Counted from the stretch's first letter, positions 22,566 through 34,721 are shown. The stretch: 64,000 nt of DNA from Pleurodeles waltl (GCF_031143425.1 NC_090446.1:1025809066-1025873065), one strand, 5' to 3'. Numbers and translations are program-made. The notes: generated by a model not told the origin, from the letters alone.

Positions 22566-24345
22566 TATATGTGAAAACAGTGCTCAAAAGTCACTAGCAG
22601 TCAAAAGGTTACTTGAGGTTGCAATGGACCGGTCCAAATCCAGAAGCTAAGCCGACCTCGATGGAGGGTAGGTCGGCTACAGAACATGCCAATACAGTAT
22701 TTTTTTTGGAGCAAATTGCCAACGTCACAGGCATGATGTGTTGGTATTTTCCATGCAGTCGGGACACTGCATTGTCATTAGGCACCACTGAAATGGATGG
22801 AATGTGCTGTCATCGAACAGCGCAGAGTATGGTCTTTAGGCCATGCAGGCTGTTAATCCCCTTTCGTTGAGCAGCCATTGCATCGAAGAAGCGATGCACC
22901 AATTTTTCTCATGCACTTGATGTGATGCATCGGTTTTTGCAGGAGACAGCTGCAGAACCTACTTCTGAGGCACAGGACCGGAGTGGGACACCTCAAGCAA
23001 GGTAGGGCTCACAGATGGCAGAGTCCACCAGCTCTAGGAGAGTTGCAGGCATTTTGTGATGCCCCTGAGACTGCAAAAGAACAGGGGGCAAGCCAACAAG
23101 CCCATGGAGAATCTTGGGTTCAAGAATGTAAAGAACAGGTCCAGTCCGTCTCACTGTAGGCAGGAGTCATCAGGGCAACACAGCAAAGCATGTAGCAAAG
23201 TGGCAGTCCCTCTTACAGCACACCACACAGCAAGCAGAAGGCCAATACAGCAGTGAAGTTACAGAGTGGTAGTCCTTTCTGGGAGTACAGCAGTCCTTCA
23301 TCCTGTTAGAGTGTCATTGGTTCCAGTAGAGTTCTGATATGGTGGGGTTTGTGGTCCAGTACTTATACCCAAATGTGCCTTTTAAGTGGGGGAGACTTCA
23401 GAGAGGACTTTGAAGATCACAATGTCCCTGCCCTTCCTTCCCAGGCTCCAGACACTCTACAGAGGAGGTATGCATCCCTTTGTGTGAGGAGGGACACAGC
23501 CCTATTCAGGTGTCAGCTCCTCCCACCCATCTACCCAGGGAGGCTCATCAGCCTGGTGAAGGGCCATCTGGATGCAAATGTCACACCCAAGCTCCCTTTG
23601 TGTGTGACTGTCTAGAGGGAATGCACAAAGCCCACCTGTCATCTACTCCAGACATGTATTCAGAGACAGGCTGAGGCACAGAATGGGTAAAGTAAGAAAA
23701 TGCCAACTTTCTAAATGCTCAGACTTACAATTTAAAATCAGACTTCACCATAAGTTGTGATTTTAAATTTTAAGTCCAAAGACACCAAACTCCAGGTTTC
23801 TATTTTTCCCAATTGAAAGGTACAATTAAACTGTGTTTCCATGTAACCCCAATGTTAACCTATGGGAGAGATAGGCCATGCAGTAGCGGAAAAAAAGTTG
23901 CAGTTTTTCACTTCCAGGACATGTTAAACTAAAAAGTACATGTTCAACTTTTTAAATACACTGCACCCAGCCTTAAAGGCTAACTAGGGCCTATGTTAGG
24001 GATGACTTAAATGTATTGAAAAGGAAAATTTGTTCTGGCAGGTCAGTGTACTTGCCAGGTCAAGATAGAAGTTTAAAACTGCATTCACAGGCTCTGCAGT
24101 GGCATGTTGAAAGGGCTTCTGTAGTGAGTGGCACAATCAGTGCTACAGACCCACTAGTAGCATTTAATTTACAGGCCCGAGCACATACAGTGCACTTTAC
24201 TCAGACTTACAAGTGCATTAAATATGTTGGTTGTAGAGAAACCATTGTTCCAATGTCTATAGTGCAGAACACCTGTGCCTTAGCACTGGTAAATAGTTGT
24301 AAAGTGTTCTCAAGCCAACAAAAACACATTCAGAAAAAAGGGGAG
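22566..24345. repeat. Repeat R1, second tandem unit
   Basis: After the MITE, R1 runs for 1.8 kb and repeats its own block order. The segment at 23790-24345 realigns with 21170-21660, as shown by CCCAATGTTAACCTATGGG and GACCCACTAGTAGCATTTAA. With 14270-15389 and 21158-21836 this suggests two head-to-tail R1 units of about 1.8 kb before later insertions. No gene was recognised. Confidence 0.6.
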
Positions 24346-24892
24346 GAGGAAGGCAAAAGGTTTGTGGGTGACCCTGCAGAGAGGGCCATTTCCAACATGG
24401 TGTATCAGTGGATTTCCATTGGTGTAAAGTAAGTGACTGAGCAACTGCCATGGCGATAAAAATAAACCTACAGTCCGCACAACAGCTTGATGATGATGAT
24501 TGGAGCAAGGCGAAAATGGCATCAAGAGTCTTGGCCATTTTGTCTAACCTCAGGCTTTTACAAATTCATTACTTCCACCATGTATATTACAGTCCAGATA
24601 GGCTGCAGAGGATTGGCTCAGTAGGTCGCCATGCTGAACTTGTTGTGGGGACCCAGATGAGTCCTTCTTCCATCTTGTATGGTGTTGCCCAATCATTGCA
24701 ATTTATCGGTCTTTGATCCACACCCACATTATACAGTTATTGCATATCCCAGTGAGTGGAGTCCCAGGGTGGTACTTCTGGGGATTATGGAGGGATGGGC
24801 ACAGAATGCTAGTGGCATCAGCTAACTAATAGCCAAAAGGGGGAATTGCCAGAAGCTGGAGGTTCCCAAACTCCCATCAGCCCCCATGTCAG
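24346..24892. other. No gene recognised
   Basis: Intron DNA. Some R1-like phrases continue at the start; otherwise no coding or structural signal. Confidence 0.4.
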
Positions 24893-26820
24893 TGTGTTGT
24901 ATCTTATCTTATATTGATTTGTATAGCACTCTAATTACCTGAGAGGCTATCCAGGTGCTTAGGCAAGTGTGTAGTTTTGTGGTCCCCAAAGTTCTTATAT
25001 GAAGACCCAGGTCTTCAGCTTCTTGTGGAATTTAGAAGTGAGGAGGTGGCCTTGATATGTTGAGGAAGGTCGTTCCATGTTTTGGATGTGATGTTGGAGA
25101 ATGAGCTACCTCCAGTTTTGCTTTTGTGGATGCAGGGAATGTGTGCAAGTGAGAGTGAGGCAGAACCTAGGTGTCTTGTGGGTTGGTGAAAGTGTATACA
25201 GCTGTTCAAGTGTTCTGGTCCTGTGTTGTACAGGGCTTTGTATGTGTGCTTGAGAAGTTTGAATTGCTTCCAGAGGTGCAGTGTGATGTGGGTGTGATGT
25301 GGGAGGTATTAGTCTTGCAGCAGTGTTCTGCATGGTTTGGACTCTGTGTAGGACTTGTTTGGAGATTATGTCATAGTATGTGTTGCCGTAGTGCAGCTTG
25401 CTGATGATAAGTACTTGTGTGATGGTCCGTCTGGTGTTCTGGGGCACTTGAGCCGTCATGTGAGTTTGTCATCTAGGATGGTCCCTAGATTTCTTGCATG
25501 TTCCTTCAGTGTGGGGTAGAATCCCCTGGGGGAGGTCCTGTTGCTGAAGACCAGTAATTCTGTCTTGTCAGAGCTGAGCTGCAGGCAGTTGTTTATATCC
25601 AGTCCGCTACCATGGTCATGAGTTGATGAAGTTGGTTCTGGAGGCGGTTGCGTTTTCCATCAGGGGGAGGTTGATTTGGGTGTCATCGACGTAGGAGATG
25701 ACGGTGATCTCTTCTGATTGGATGATGTTGGCGAGCGGTGTGATGTATATGTTGAAAAGGGAGGGGCTGAGTGACTATCCCTGTGGGACTCTGCATATTA
25801 TTTTTGTGGCGTCTGATGTGAAAGGTGGCAACCAGACCCCTTGGGTTCTTCCCATGAGGAAGGAACAGATCCATTTGAGAGTGGATCCTTTTATGGCAAG
25901 CTAGTGGAGTCTTCTGATCAGGGTATTATATGTGGCAGTTTCAAAGGCTGCAGAAAGTTCTAGTAGGAAGAGGGGCTGCTGTTTCTCCTTGGTCCAGGAT
26001 GACTTGAATGTCATTTGTGGCTGTAATGAGTGCTGTTTCGGTGTTGTGGTTCTTTCTGAATCGTGATTGAGTGTCATCTAGAAGATGATGAAGTTCAAGG
26101 TGGATTGTGAATTGCTTGTTGATGACCTTCTCAATCACTTTGGGTTGATAGGTAAGCAGGGAGATGGGTTGAAGTTGATTAGATGATTCAGGTTGGCTGT
26201 GGGCTTTTTGAGGAGGGCATTGATATCTGCAAGTTTTCATTCATCCAGGAAAGTTGTGGACATGGTAGAAGTGCTGATGATGTGGGTCAGGTGGTGCTGA
26301 TTGGAGATGTCCCCAGGTAGTAGACGTGGTGGGGCATGGTTCTGTGGGGCCCCAGAGTGGATGGTCTGCATGACTGCTGCTGTGTTGTTTCTGGGGAAGG
26401 TTGTCCATTCAGTCAGGTGGCCGTCTTGGTTGGTGAGGTGTAGGTTAGCAACGAGTTCTCTGAGGTTGTGTTGGTGTGCGAAGTTGCTGTAGATGTTTGT
26501 GATTTTGCTGTGGAGGACATTGGATAGGTTGTTGCAGAGTTGCTGGGAGGCTGCCATGTAGGTGACAGTGGCTGAGGGCGAGGTGAAATTCTTAAGATTT
26601 GTGAAGATCTTCTTGTAGCTGTTGGACTTGTCTTCAATGCGGTCCGCTAGTGCTCTTTTCTTGTAGTCTCATATCGCTGGTGATAGCGTCTGAGTGCAGC
26701 CATGCAGGTATTTCTGTCATTGGAGTTGTGACTGGCTCTATTTCCTTTTTAGATGTTCACAATGTTGTTCGGTGCCATGGAGGTCTCCTGTGTACCAGCT
26801 GGCCTGCTTGTATAATCTAA
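24893..26820 (-). pseudogene. L2/CR1-type LINE fragment, antisense (inactive)
   Basis: The 3' half of a non-LTR retrotransposon reads right to left. A pre-RT region (TEWTTFPRNNTAAVMQTI) precedes RT blocks LQPISLLTYQPKVIEKV and NHNTETALITATNDIQV (26040-26160), LLELSAAFETA (about 25950), CRVPQG followed by a stop, and the active-site box SYVDDTQI (YVDD at 25682-25693). The C-terminal block reads SKTWNDLPQHIKATSSLLNS (about 25030-25100). The 3' end is GTGCTATACAAATCAATA followed by AAGAT-type repeats, the microsatellite tail typical of L2/CR1 LINEs. Frames are broken repeatedly. It is 5'-truncated near 26820. Confidence 0.9.
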
Positions 26821-27721
26821 TATTATTGTAGGGGAATGGACTTCCGCTGTAGCCCAGAAAAAGAAATGGCTGGGATGTGCCAAGAAACATCAAAAGTTAT
26901 GGGGCCCCTGGTAGCTGAACCCTATGTAACATCTTCAACAATGCTTCCTCTTACGGCATTGTCTGACAGGACATGTTTTATCCTTTACGTTTGGGGGAAC
27001 ACAGGCATGGTATATGATGACATTGCCACTGTAATTGGGGTTATTAACCAATGTATTTCCTACTTTCTACGTGGGCTTGTGTAGTACCAAATTAACAAAA
27101 AGAGCTATAAAAAACATACACTCTAAACTCCTCATAAGGGTGGTATTCCTTGAGTACCCAAACAAGATGGTGAACAAGTTATCAAAACCCTGTTCAGTCT
27201 AGAGCTTAAACATATAAACAGCTAGTTCGAAAAGAATATGATGCGGGGGAAGGCCGCAATGGCATGTCACCATTTACCAAACCCCCCTTGTTTATTTTCC
27301 TAAAACAGCAATTAGCTGAGAATGGATGAAACTTGAAGTGTTATAAAGCAGTGATCCATTGGAAAATGCCATCCTTCCAAAATCTGTGGTGCTAAATAGT
27401 TTACAACTAAATTGTGAAATTGCTCCCCATTTTTGCAGTGTAAGTCTAAACCTGGTTTCTCTATCCAACTTATCCAAATGGTGACCAAGCAAATATAGAT
27501 ATTAATTTCAACACCCGAGCCATCTACCATTCAGCTTAAACAGGAGCTTTGAGAGCAAATTAGCTCTCTCATCAGTTACAGCAGAATATTTCTAGAACAT
27601 ATTTTTTATATTTTTTAAGCTAAACCACAGTCCTGCATTCAAATTTTTAGCAGCCACTCCTAGCTGATGCTGACAGGACGATTCACAAAAGCAAATATGT
27701 AGTTAAATATTTTTGCAATGA
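26821..27721. other. No gene recognised
   Basis: Intron DNA of ordinary composition. An 82-codon open frame (26836-27084, +) shows no family features and no splice context. Confidence 0.45.
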
Positions 27722-27788
27722 GGCGAAGAGTCGGACGGACACTGTGCGACCAAAGTATTTGGTCTTGCACTGTCCACACCACAACATA
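27722..27788. repeat. 67-bp diverged repeat, copy 1 of 2
   Basis: It aligns without gaps at about 70 percent identity, by hand count, to 32112-32178. It contains a hairpin, GTGCGACCAAAGTATTTGG plus TCTTGCAC. The two copies flank the Gypsy pol fragment, so they could be remnants of its LTRs (inference). Confidence 0.4.
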
Positions 27789-28482
27789 TCTTCCTTTTAT
27801 CACACAACTAAAACCAATTTAACTATACAAAAAATACCTTTCAACACAAATCAAATAAGAATATTTTGCATTAAAGAAACTGTAGTAGAAACAAACAAAA
27901 ACAATGTAAAATATCAACCATAATATTTCACCCAATGTGGTGACATTCTTTTGCCATCCCTGCCCTATATGTGTGTTGAAAAATAACATTTTTGTAATCG
28001 TTTTTCAAATAATAATGATGTAGACTATCAGAATTAGGTGCAGTATTGCCTTACCCTGTGCTACTTATGTGTGTAGTGTCAGCATGGGTGTTTTGGCTAG
28101 ACTTCTGGATCTTGAATTATATTTATTATTTGGCTTTTTAGGAGCAACCAATGGCGCATTATACCATTTTCCCCGTTCCACAAAAACTGCACTACAGGAA
28201 ATAGAAACAGGTCTTTTAGGTTCACTGAAATGTTCTTTTATTATACACCCAAGAATCTTAATGCGCAGTATATCTCCAACTTTAAAATCTCTGAAATGCA
28301 CTCATTTAACCCCTTTTGCTACCAGGCCTTTCCCCCCTCGGGTACCAGGCCTTTTTTTTGGCTATTTGGGGCAGTTTACACTTAGGCCCTCATAATTTTT
28401 GTCCACATAAGCTACCCACACCAAATTTGTGTCCTTTTTTTCCAACATCCTAGGGATTCTAGAGGTACCCAGAATTTGTGGG

Positions 28483-28983
28483 TGTAGTGAATCCTAGTTT
28501 GTTTTTAATGGGATAACAGGAGTTAGCTTAGCCTTTGGGTGGCAGACTCGTGCCCCCGTCACCTAGTGACTTTTAACCTACTTAGCTTGCTCTGCCTTAG
28601 CCCATTTAATTATTTAATTCTTCTAAGATGGCTGCCTTGTTTAAAGTTAGGCCACTTGTTATGAGTTACATTATCGGTGTCACCGGGCTAAGGCATCAAG
28701 ATCAAGCAACAAAGACAAACAAACAGTAGGTGTTCACATGGATTTTCCCTCTTTATACTTTCGAGGGATTGTTTATATTAATTGCCGTCCCAAGCATGTC
28801 TGTTATCTATTGTTTGGGAACACACCTACGTCAGGGGTCCTTGTAGATCTGTATAAATACATCGCACTTTAAACAGATAATCAGAGGAAGGAAAAAATTT
28901 AGAGAAAGACAAGGGACAATAACACTTGTTTTGCTATTCTGTGTTCCACCAAGTCTCCCAATAAAAATGGTACCTCACTTGCA
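28483..28983 (+). mobile_element. Solo LTR
   Basis: This 501-bp insert begins TGTAGTGAATCC and ends TCACTTGCA (TG...CA). A 4-bp TGGG duplication flanks it (28479-28482 and 28984-28987). It carries a TATA box (TATAAATA, 28852-28859) and a poly(A) signal (AATAAA, 28960-28965) about 100 bp later, as expected for U3-R of an LTR. No internal region adjoins it, so it is a solo LTR left by recombination. Assignment to an endogenous retrovirus or Gypsy family is not possible from the LTR alone. Confidence 0.8.
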
Positions 28984-29019
28984 TGGGTAGGCCTAATGCG
29001 CGCGGCATGAAACCCAACA

Positions 29020-29700
29020 TGGACACATCACATTTTTACATTGAAATCTGCAGTGTTTTTTGCAAAGTGCCTAGCTGTGGATTTTGGCCTCTAGCTCAGC
29101 CGGCATCTAAGGAAACCTACCAAACCTGTGCATTTTTTAAAACTAGACACCTAGGGGAATCCAAGATGGGGTGACGTGTGGGGCTCTCACCAGGTTCTGT
29201 TACCTGGAATCCTTTGCTAACCCCTCAAAATTGGCCAAAAAAACACCTTTTCCTCACATTTTGGTGACAGAAAGTTCTGGAATCTGAGAGGACCCACAAA
29301 TTTCCTTCCACCCAGCATTGCCTTGCCTTGCGCCCGCGACAGGAAATGGCCCAAAACACAACGTGGACACATCACATTTTCCCAAAGAAAACAGTTGTTT
29401 TTTGGAAAGGGCCTAGCTGTGGATTTTGGCCTCTAGCTAAGCCGGCACCTAAGGAAACTCACCATACCTGTGCATTTTTTAAAACTATACAACTAGGGGA
29501 ATCCTAGATGGGGTGACCTGTGGTGCTCGCACCAAGTTCTGTTACCCAGAATCCTTTGCAAACCTCAAAATGTGGCCAAAAAAACACTTTTTCCTCACAT
29601 TTTGGTGACAGAAAGTTCTGGAATCTGAGACAAGCCACAAATTTTCTTCTACCCACCGTTCCCCCAAGTCTCCCTGGGGTGTGGATCAGGGTTAATTGCC
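29020..29700. repeat. 344-bp direct repeat inside the piggyBac-like element
   Basis: Two copies start at TGGACACATCACATTT (29020 and 29364). Each contains CTAGCTGTGGATTTTGGCC and CCTCACATTTTGGTGACAG. Spacing is 344 bp. Non-coding. Confidence 0.85.
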
Positions 29701-30845
29701 CCATCTGCCCACTAGTGGGCAGAACAACTTTGGCCCCATTTATTTGGGGTGGGGATATGGCCATGTTCCCACCCTCTTATTTTGAAAAAAATATCATCCC
29801 TGGTCTCTGGTTGGTTTTCTGCCTCCCTTTGGGGCAGATGGGCCTTCCAAAAATAGGCTGATCTGCCCCCACGGGGGGCCTATATGGGCAACAGTAATGT
29901 GCCCCCATGGGGAGCGACCCTTGCCCAAGGGGCTGCCCCCCCAAACAAAACACACACATACACACCAATCCCCGGTGCCTAAGTGGTTTCTGCTCTCCAT
30001 GGGGGCAGATCAGCCTAATAGAAATAGGCCAATCTGCCCCTAAGGGGGGCAGAAATGGGCTAAAATAAATTTGCCCTCAAGGGGAAAGACCCTTGCCTAA
30101 GGGGTCGCTTCCCTTGCGTGAAATTGATGCAAAAAATAAAAATCCCTGTTGTCTAGTGGTTTCTTCCCACCTTGGGGGCAGATTGGCCTAATAAAAATAG
30201 ACCAATCTGCCCCCATATGGGGCAGAAATGGCCTAAATACAATTTGCCCCACAGGGGAGCGACCCTTGCCTAAGGGGTTGCTCCCAATATATATATATAA
30301 AAATAAAGTAAACAAAAAAATATATATATCGGTGGTGCCTAGGGGTTTCTGAACCCCGGGGGGCAGAGCAACCTAATTATAATAGGCTGATCTGCCCCCA
30401 GGGGGGGCAGAAAAGGCCTAAAAATATTTTGCCCCCCCCCCCCTCCGGGGAGTGGCCCTTGCCCAAGGGGCCGCTCCCCCAATGTATAAATATAAATCCC
30501 TGGTGTCTAGTGGTTTCTTCCCAAATAGACCGATCTGCCGCCAAGGGGGGCAGAAATGGACTAAAAGTAATTTTGCCCCCAGGGGAGCAACCCTTGCCTA
30601 AGGGGTCGCTCCCCAGATATAAAAAAGTGAAATTAAAAAAAAAGGTATCCCTGGTGTCTAGCAGTTTTTGCCTCCCCCTGGGAGCATATTGCCCTAAATA
30701 TAATATGATGATCTGCCATCAGGAGGGGCAGAAATGCCTAAAAATAAATCGCCCCCCTGGGGAGCAGCCCTCGCCCAAGGGGCCGCTCCACTTAGTCAAT
30801 TACAAAAAAAAAAAAAACTCCCTGGTGTCTAGTGGGCATTTCTGC
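29700..30845. repeat. Tandem array of ~170-bp hairpin-forming units
   Basis: About seven diverged units begin near 29700, 29854, 30025, 30198, 30385, 30527 and 30709. Each has an inverted CTGCCCC...GGGGCAG, a stem of GGGGAGCGACCC / GGGTCGCTCCCC type, an A-rich spacer and a CCCTGGTGTCTAGTGG joint. AT microsatellites occupy the spacer near 30289-30330. Open frames across the array are by-products of the repeat. Confidence 0.85.
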
Positions 30846-31990
30846 TGCGATCGGGCAGCAGAAAGGGTGAGAGAGACATGAATGAAGAGGAAAGGCCTTT
30901 CATGCCTCTCTCACCCGCTCCACTTGATAGGAGGAGAAATGCTTTTGCATTTCTCCTCCGATCACGCGCTGATGTCATAAGCCGCCACAGGGGATCGGGG
31001 GGACAGGGGTGGAAGGGTAAGCGATTCCCCTTCCATCCCTGCCCTGGGGGCGCTGAGTCGAGGCTCGTGGAGGGAGCGCTAGGGCTCTCCCCATGAGCTG
31101 GTCCAAGGACGTAACAGTTACGTCCTTGGCACCTCAGCGCCGCTGCCAAGGACGTAACTGTTACATTCTTGGCTGCCAAGTGGTTAAATACATTGTATTT
31201 ACAATATGCTTTAACCTGTGTAATGCCTAACTCATTAAACCTTTTCTTACAAGCTAAGAAATTTGGATCAGACATAGTACTGTTGATCCCCTAAAGCTCT
31301 ATAAGCATACATGTAGGGTGACCTTTGAGAGCTTAAAAGAGAGAAATACCTGTCGTCGTAATTGGTACAGCGTGATATGCAGGCAACATGTATTGAATAG
31401 CATATTCAATATGTAAACTAGTGATCAATGTGTTAGCTTTTTCTGATAGACCAGTTCTTTATGTATGATGAAGTCTAGTCTGATTATGTTCAATGCCTGC
31501 CTCTTTGAGAAAGCTCAACATTATTTCAGATGTGAAACGTACACCGTTACCCATGACTAATATCTTAGGCAAATCTTCACGAGAAAAAAACTTTCCTAAG
31601 AAAATTAATAACTTTCTTGGTGTCAGGAACCCTGACAAATTGTATTTCAATCAATTTGTACCTGTAACCAACTATTACTAATGCATATTTATTGTTTAAG
31701 CATGAGAAAGGACGTAGAAAATCTAATGCTACTTTTCCCCAAACATTTTCAGCTAAATTAACTGCTACCCTGGGAGGACTTCTTACTACCCAAATCTTTT
31801 CAGCATTGTTACAAATTTCATAACTCTTCACTTTTATTTCAACATCTAAACTTATTTTTGGCCACCAATATGTTTCACGTAACCTTTTTTTATTCAGTAT
31901 CATGTCCAAATGTCCAGCATGAGTCAGTTCCAACAATTTACTTCTCACTGGCAAAGGGAGAATCGATTTTTCACCTCCAAAAGGCATTCC

Positions 31991-34191
31991 ATCTACTAAA
32001 GATAATTTAGCTGAAATTTGAAATAAAATGTTGACCCTTGGGAGGGCATTGCGATTGCTGCAGTGCTCGATCTCCTCCCACGGCTTTCAACTGTCAACCC
32101 ACATTTGCTCTGAGGCAAGGAGTTGAGGGGACAATGTGCAACTGAAGTGTAAGGTCTATCACTGCCCATGCCATAATACTGGCCCTAGGTTGTCCAAACA
32201 GAATTTTACTTAATTCAATATGAGTTTATGCCCCAGTCTTACCTCAATAATTCTTCTCTTGAATGTACTAGATCTAAACTCTTACAGTCTTTAAGTGTCA
32301 AAAATTCTTGAAATTTTTCTTTTTCACAAAAAAGCTAACTCCTGCATTAACATATACTGGGTTTTTTGGGCAGATTGAAAATTTTGACACAGTTGGGTAA
32401 CTGTGATCCTATATTTCCTATCACTAAATTCAATACACATACTTTTTCTGAAGAATCACATTGAAGATGGTGTATAGCATGCTATAATGAAGACCTACAG
32501 TCTTCCGAATTCTCCTCTCAATTCTAAGCGATCTTCTGATCCAACTGCTACAAAATTGTTTTTAGGGCTGATGTAATGCATTGATTTTAGACTCTAAAGA
32601 GGGGCAAAAACGTGTGCTTCTACTAAAAACTTGGGAAAGTGCCACTTGTTCCAAGGGTGAGCAGACCAACTTTTCATTAGAGAACTGGCTGCAACATCCG
32701 TTAGCACTATCACAGATGATTGTCCATTATTTTATCTAACAAACTGATGTGTCTCCATATTAGCTATTGCGGGTATGCCTCAGGTTAATAGCAGTACACA
32801 GCAGCCAGTTCAGTTTCTAGTATCGGTCCCTAGTACGGGACCAGTTCAATCTAGCTCTCCCAGCATTTTGGGCATTTTGGTAAGGTCTGATTTAACTATT
32901 TCATCCAATGTGGCTTGGTGTGAGGAGACTGCCACTTAGATGCAGGCATCTAGAGCTATTTCTAGTGGTTATTACCCCAATAGAGTGTTATGGATTATTT
33001 TGACTAGAGGTTTAAAGGCATCTCAGACTGACGCACTGGGGCAATTGCAAAATCACTTAAACAAAATAAATAAAAACATTTCTCTATTTACTGACAATCT
33101 ATAGGAACTGGAGCATAGGGCTACTGACCAGCAACCAGCAACGTCAGTTGGTGCTCGTCTACAACGTATCAGACTTCAAGGCCACAGTCTTGCACCTTAC
33201 CCCACTGGAAGATTCTGACTTCTATTTCAAAGTCTAACTCTGGAGGTAAAAACTTTAACTAGGATGATACACTTGATGTATCTGACTTCACATCTATGTC
33301 CTGATCAACTGCGAACGGTGAACATCGAGTTTTGTCTTGCACCTTGCTTTGCCATGGAGCTATTTCCTCTAACGTGTTGAAACTTCACATCTTCAGTTTC
33401 CTTTGGCTTATATTAAGGGTTCTTATTTTTCTCTTAAACGGTTCTCTGTTTTTACAAATTAGTTTGGGAATTTTATTTTGTTTTATTCTTCGCTATAAAA
33501 TTGTTGCCACTGCTTGATGGTAATATTCATTTCACTGCTGATTGAACTGTGTTGTGACCAGGGTACCTCCCTTCCAATGTAATAATCCCATTCCTGACAA
33601 TGTAGTTATTTACGATCTAACACAATGTGATCATAGAAACATTTTAAAATATTGATTTATTCTGAATTTACATCAGTCAAGATTATTATGGCCATTTTTG
33701 GTAAAGCCAATATATTTTGGCTCTACAAACGTTTGAGAGATAGCTAACATGTTTGAAGTCTTAAGAATGGAAATATGAGCAAGGTCAATGATTAACCTAG
33801 GTATATTTTTTCTCTGATTGTAAATGGACCAAACAATATTACTTCTCAAATTAGCAAATGACAACATGAACTGAGGGAAACGCATCACATAAAAGTGTGA
33901 AGACATGAATTAAAATATTCTGCAACGTGTCCAACTTGGAATGTGTGGCTTCTGTTACTGAGAACCTTCTATTTTTTTCATTTAGTTTTGGTCATGTGAA
34001 AAACTATAAAAATATTTTTAAATCCTCTATATAGCAATGATGCTGCTATATTCAGTGGTCTACGAAAGGTTAAGAGTCAGTTTAGGGTACAGCCCTAAGC
34101 CATCCGTTCTAAGCATATAAAGCAAAGCTGGCCTCATTTGTAAATGTGGGGGTTATTCTTCTGTTGCTAATTGAAACCAATAATGAACTAA
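31991..34191. other. Unassigned region with a degenerate coding-like stretch
   Basis: The second copy of the 67-bp repeat is at 32112-32178. From about 32775 to 33310 the + strand can be read as a mostly open, Gln/Ser-rich frame broken by a few stops, with QLQNHLNKINKNISLFTDNL suggesting a coiled coil. A 61-codon frame at 33332-33517 is strongly hydrophobic. It could be an old retroelement gene, but I recognise no family. The remainder shows nothing. Confidence 0.35.
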
Positions 34192-34718
34192 GGGGCGTAT
34201 TTACAAGAAACGGGTGTATCTGCACTGATGCACCAGTTCCCTTGCGTCACCCTGCCCCACCTGACGACACCATGGGTGCGTCGTACAGTGCACCATGGCG
34301 GTCATTAGTACAAAAGCCTCTGACTAATTTTGACGCTATTGTGGCACTTTGCTGCACTATGTCAAAAATGTTGATGCTAGTGTAGCAAAGTGCAAAGAGG
34401 CCCATAGATTACTATGGGTGCTTCATTTTAAAGCCTACTATGAGCAGGCGTTAAACATGTTGCCAAAAATGGTGCAGTGAAATGTAAATTTCACTGTGCC
34501 ATTTTTGCGGGTGTCCTAGTGCCAGGACGCCCCCCCTTGCATACATTATGCCTGACGTAGGCATAATGCAGGGCAAAGGGGTGCAAAGTGGCACATGCAT
34601 TGAACCACTTTGTAAATATAACAGGACAAAAATCCCTCCTTTACACCACATCAACGTAAAAAAAATGACTCTAATGTGGCACAAGGAGGCAGGCACTAGG
34701 GGCTTGTAAATATGCCCC
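34192..34718. mobile_element. MITE family D, copy 1
   Basis: This is a 527-bp element with matching ends GGGGCGTATTTACAAG and CTTGTAAATATGCCCC. A perfect TAA duplication flanks it (34189-34191 and 34719-34721). The interior contains inverted pairs such as CATTATGCC / GGCATAATG (near 34545-34568). Non-coding. The ends and duplication fit a Harbinger-type MITE. Confidence 0.9.
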
Positions 34719-34721
34719 TAA

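Larger units (their letters stand above)
28306..31187. mobile_element. piggyBac-like non-autonomous element with TTAA duplication
   Basis: TTAA lies at 28306-28309 and 31184-31187. The element begins CCCCTTTTGCTACCAGGCC and ends GGCTGCCAAGTGG, so both ends read CCNCTT inward. TTAA targets and CCCTTTG-like termini are the piggyBac signature. Near the right end an inverted pair, CCAAGGACGTAAC / GTTACGTCCTTGG (31103-31131), forms a strong hairpin that recurs at 31147. The element holds a solo LTR (28483-28983), a 344-bp direct repeat and an array of roughly 170-bp hairpin units. No transposase was found. It disrupts a Gypsy integrase. Confidence 0.7.
28065..31990 (-). pseudogene. Gypsy-type integrase region, split by a piggyBac-like element
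   Basis: Reading right to left, 31990-31459 encodes a retrotransposon integrase: RETYWWPKISLDVEIKV, then YEICN of the zinc-binding domain, the core ALDFLRPFSCLNNKYALVIV with its first Asp, and ILVMGNGVRFTSEIMLSF, where the expected catalytic Asp before NG reads Gly. The C-terminal part reappears at 28304-28065 as FKVGDILRIKILGC and ends at a stop. The 2.9-kb TTAA-flanked insertion at 28310-31183 separates the two. Integrase joins retrotransposon cDNA to the genome. This copy is inactive through the active-site change, the insertion and frame breaks. No protease or RT was recognised nearby. Confidence 0.8.

Noticed and set aside
30429..31275. 148-150-codon frames on both strands
   Set aside because: They read through the hairpin-repeat array and palindromic end of the piggyBac-like element; no domain.
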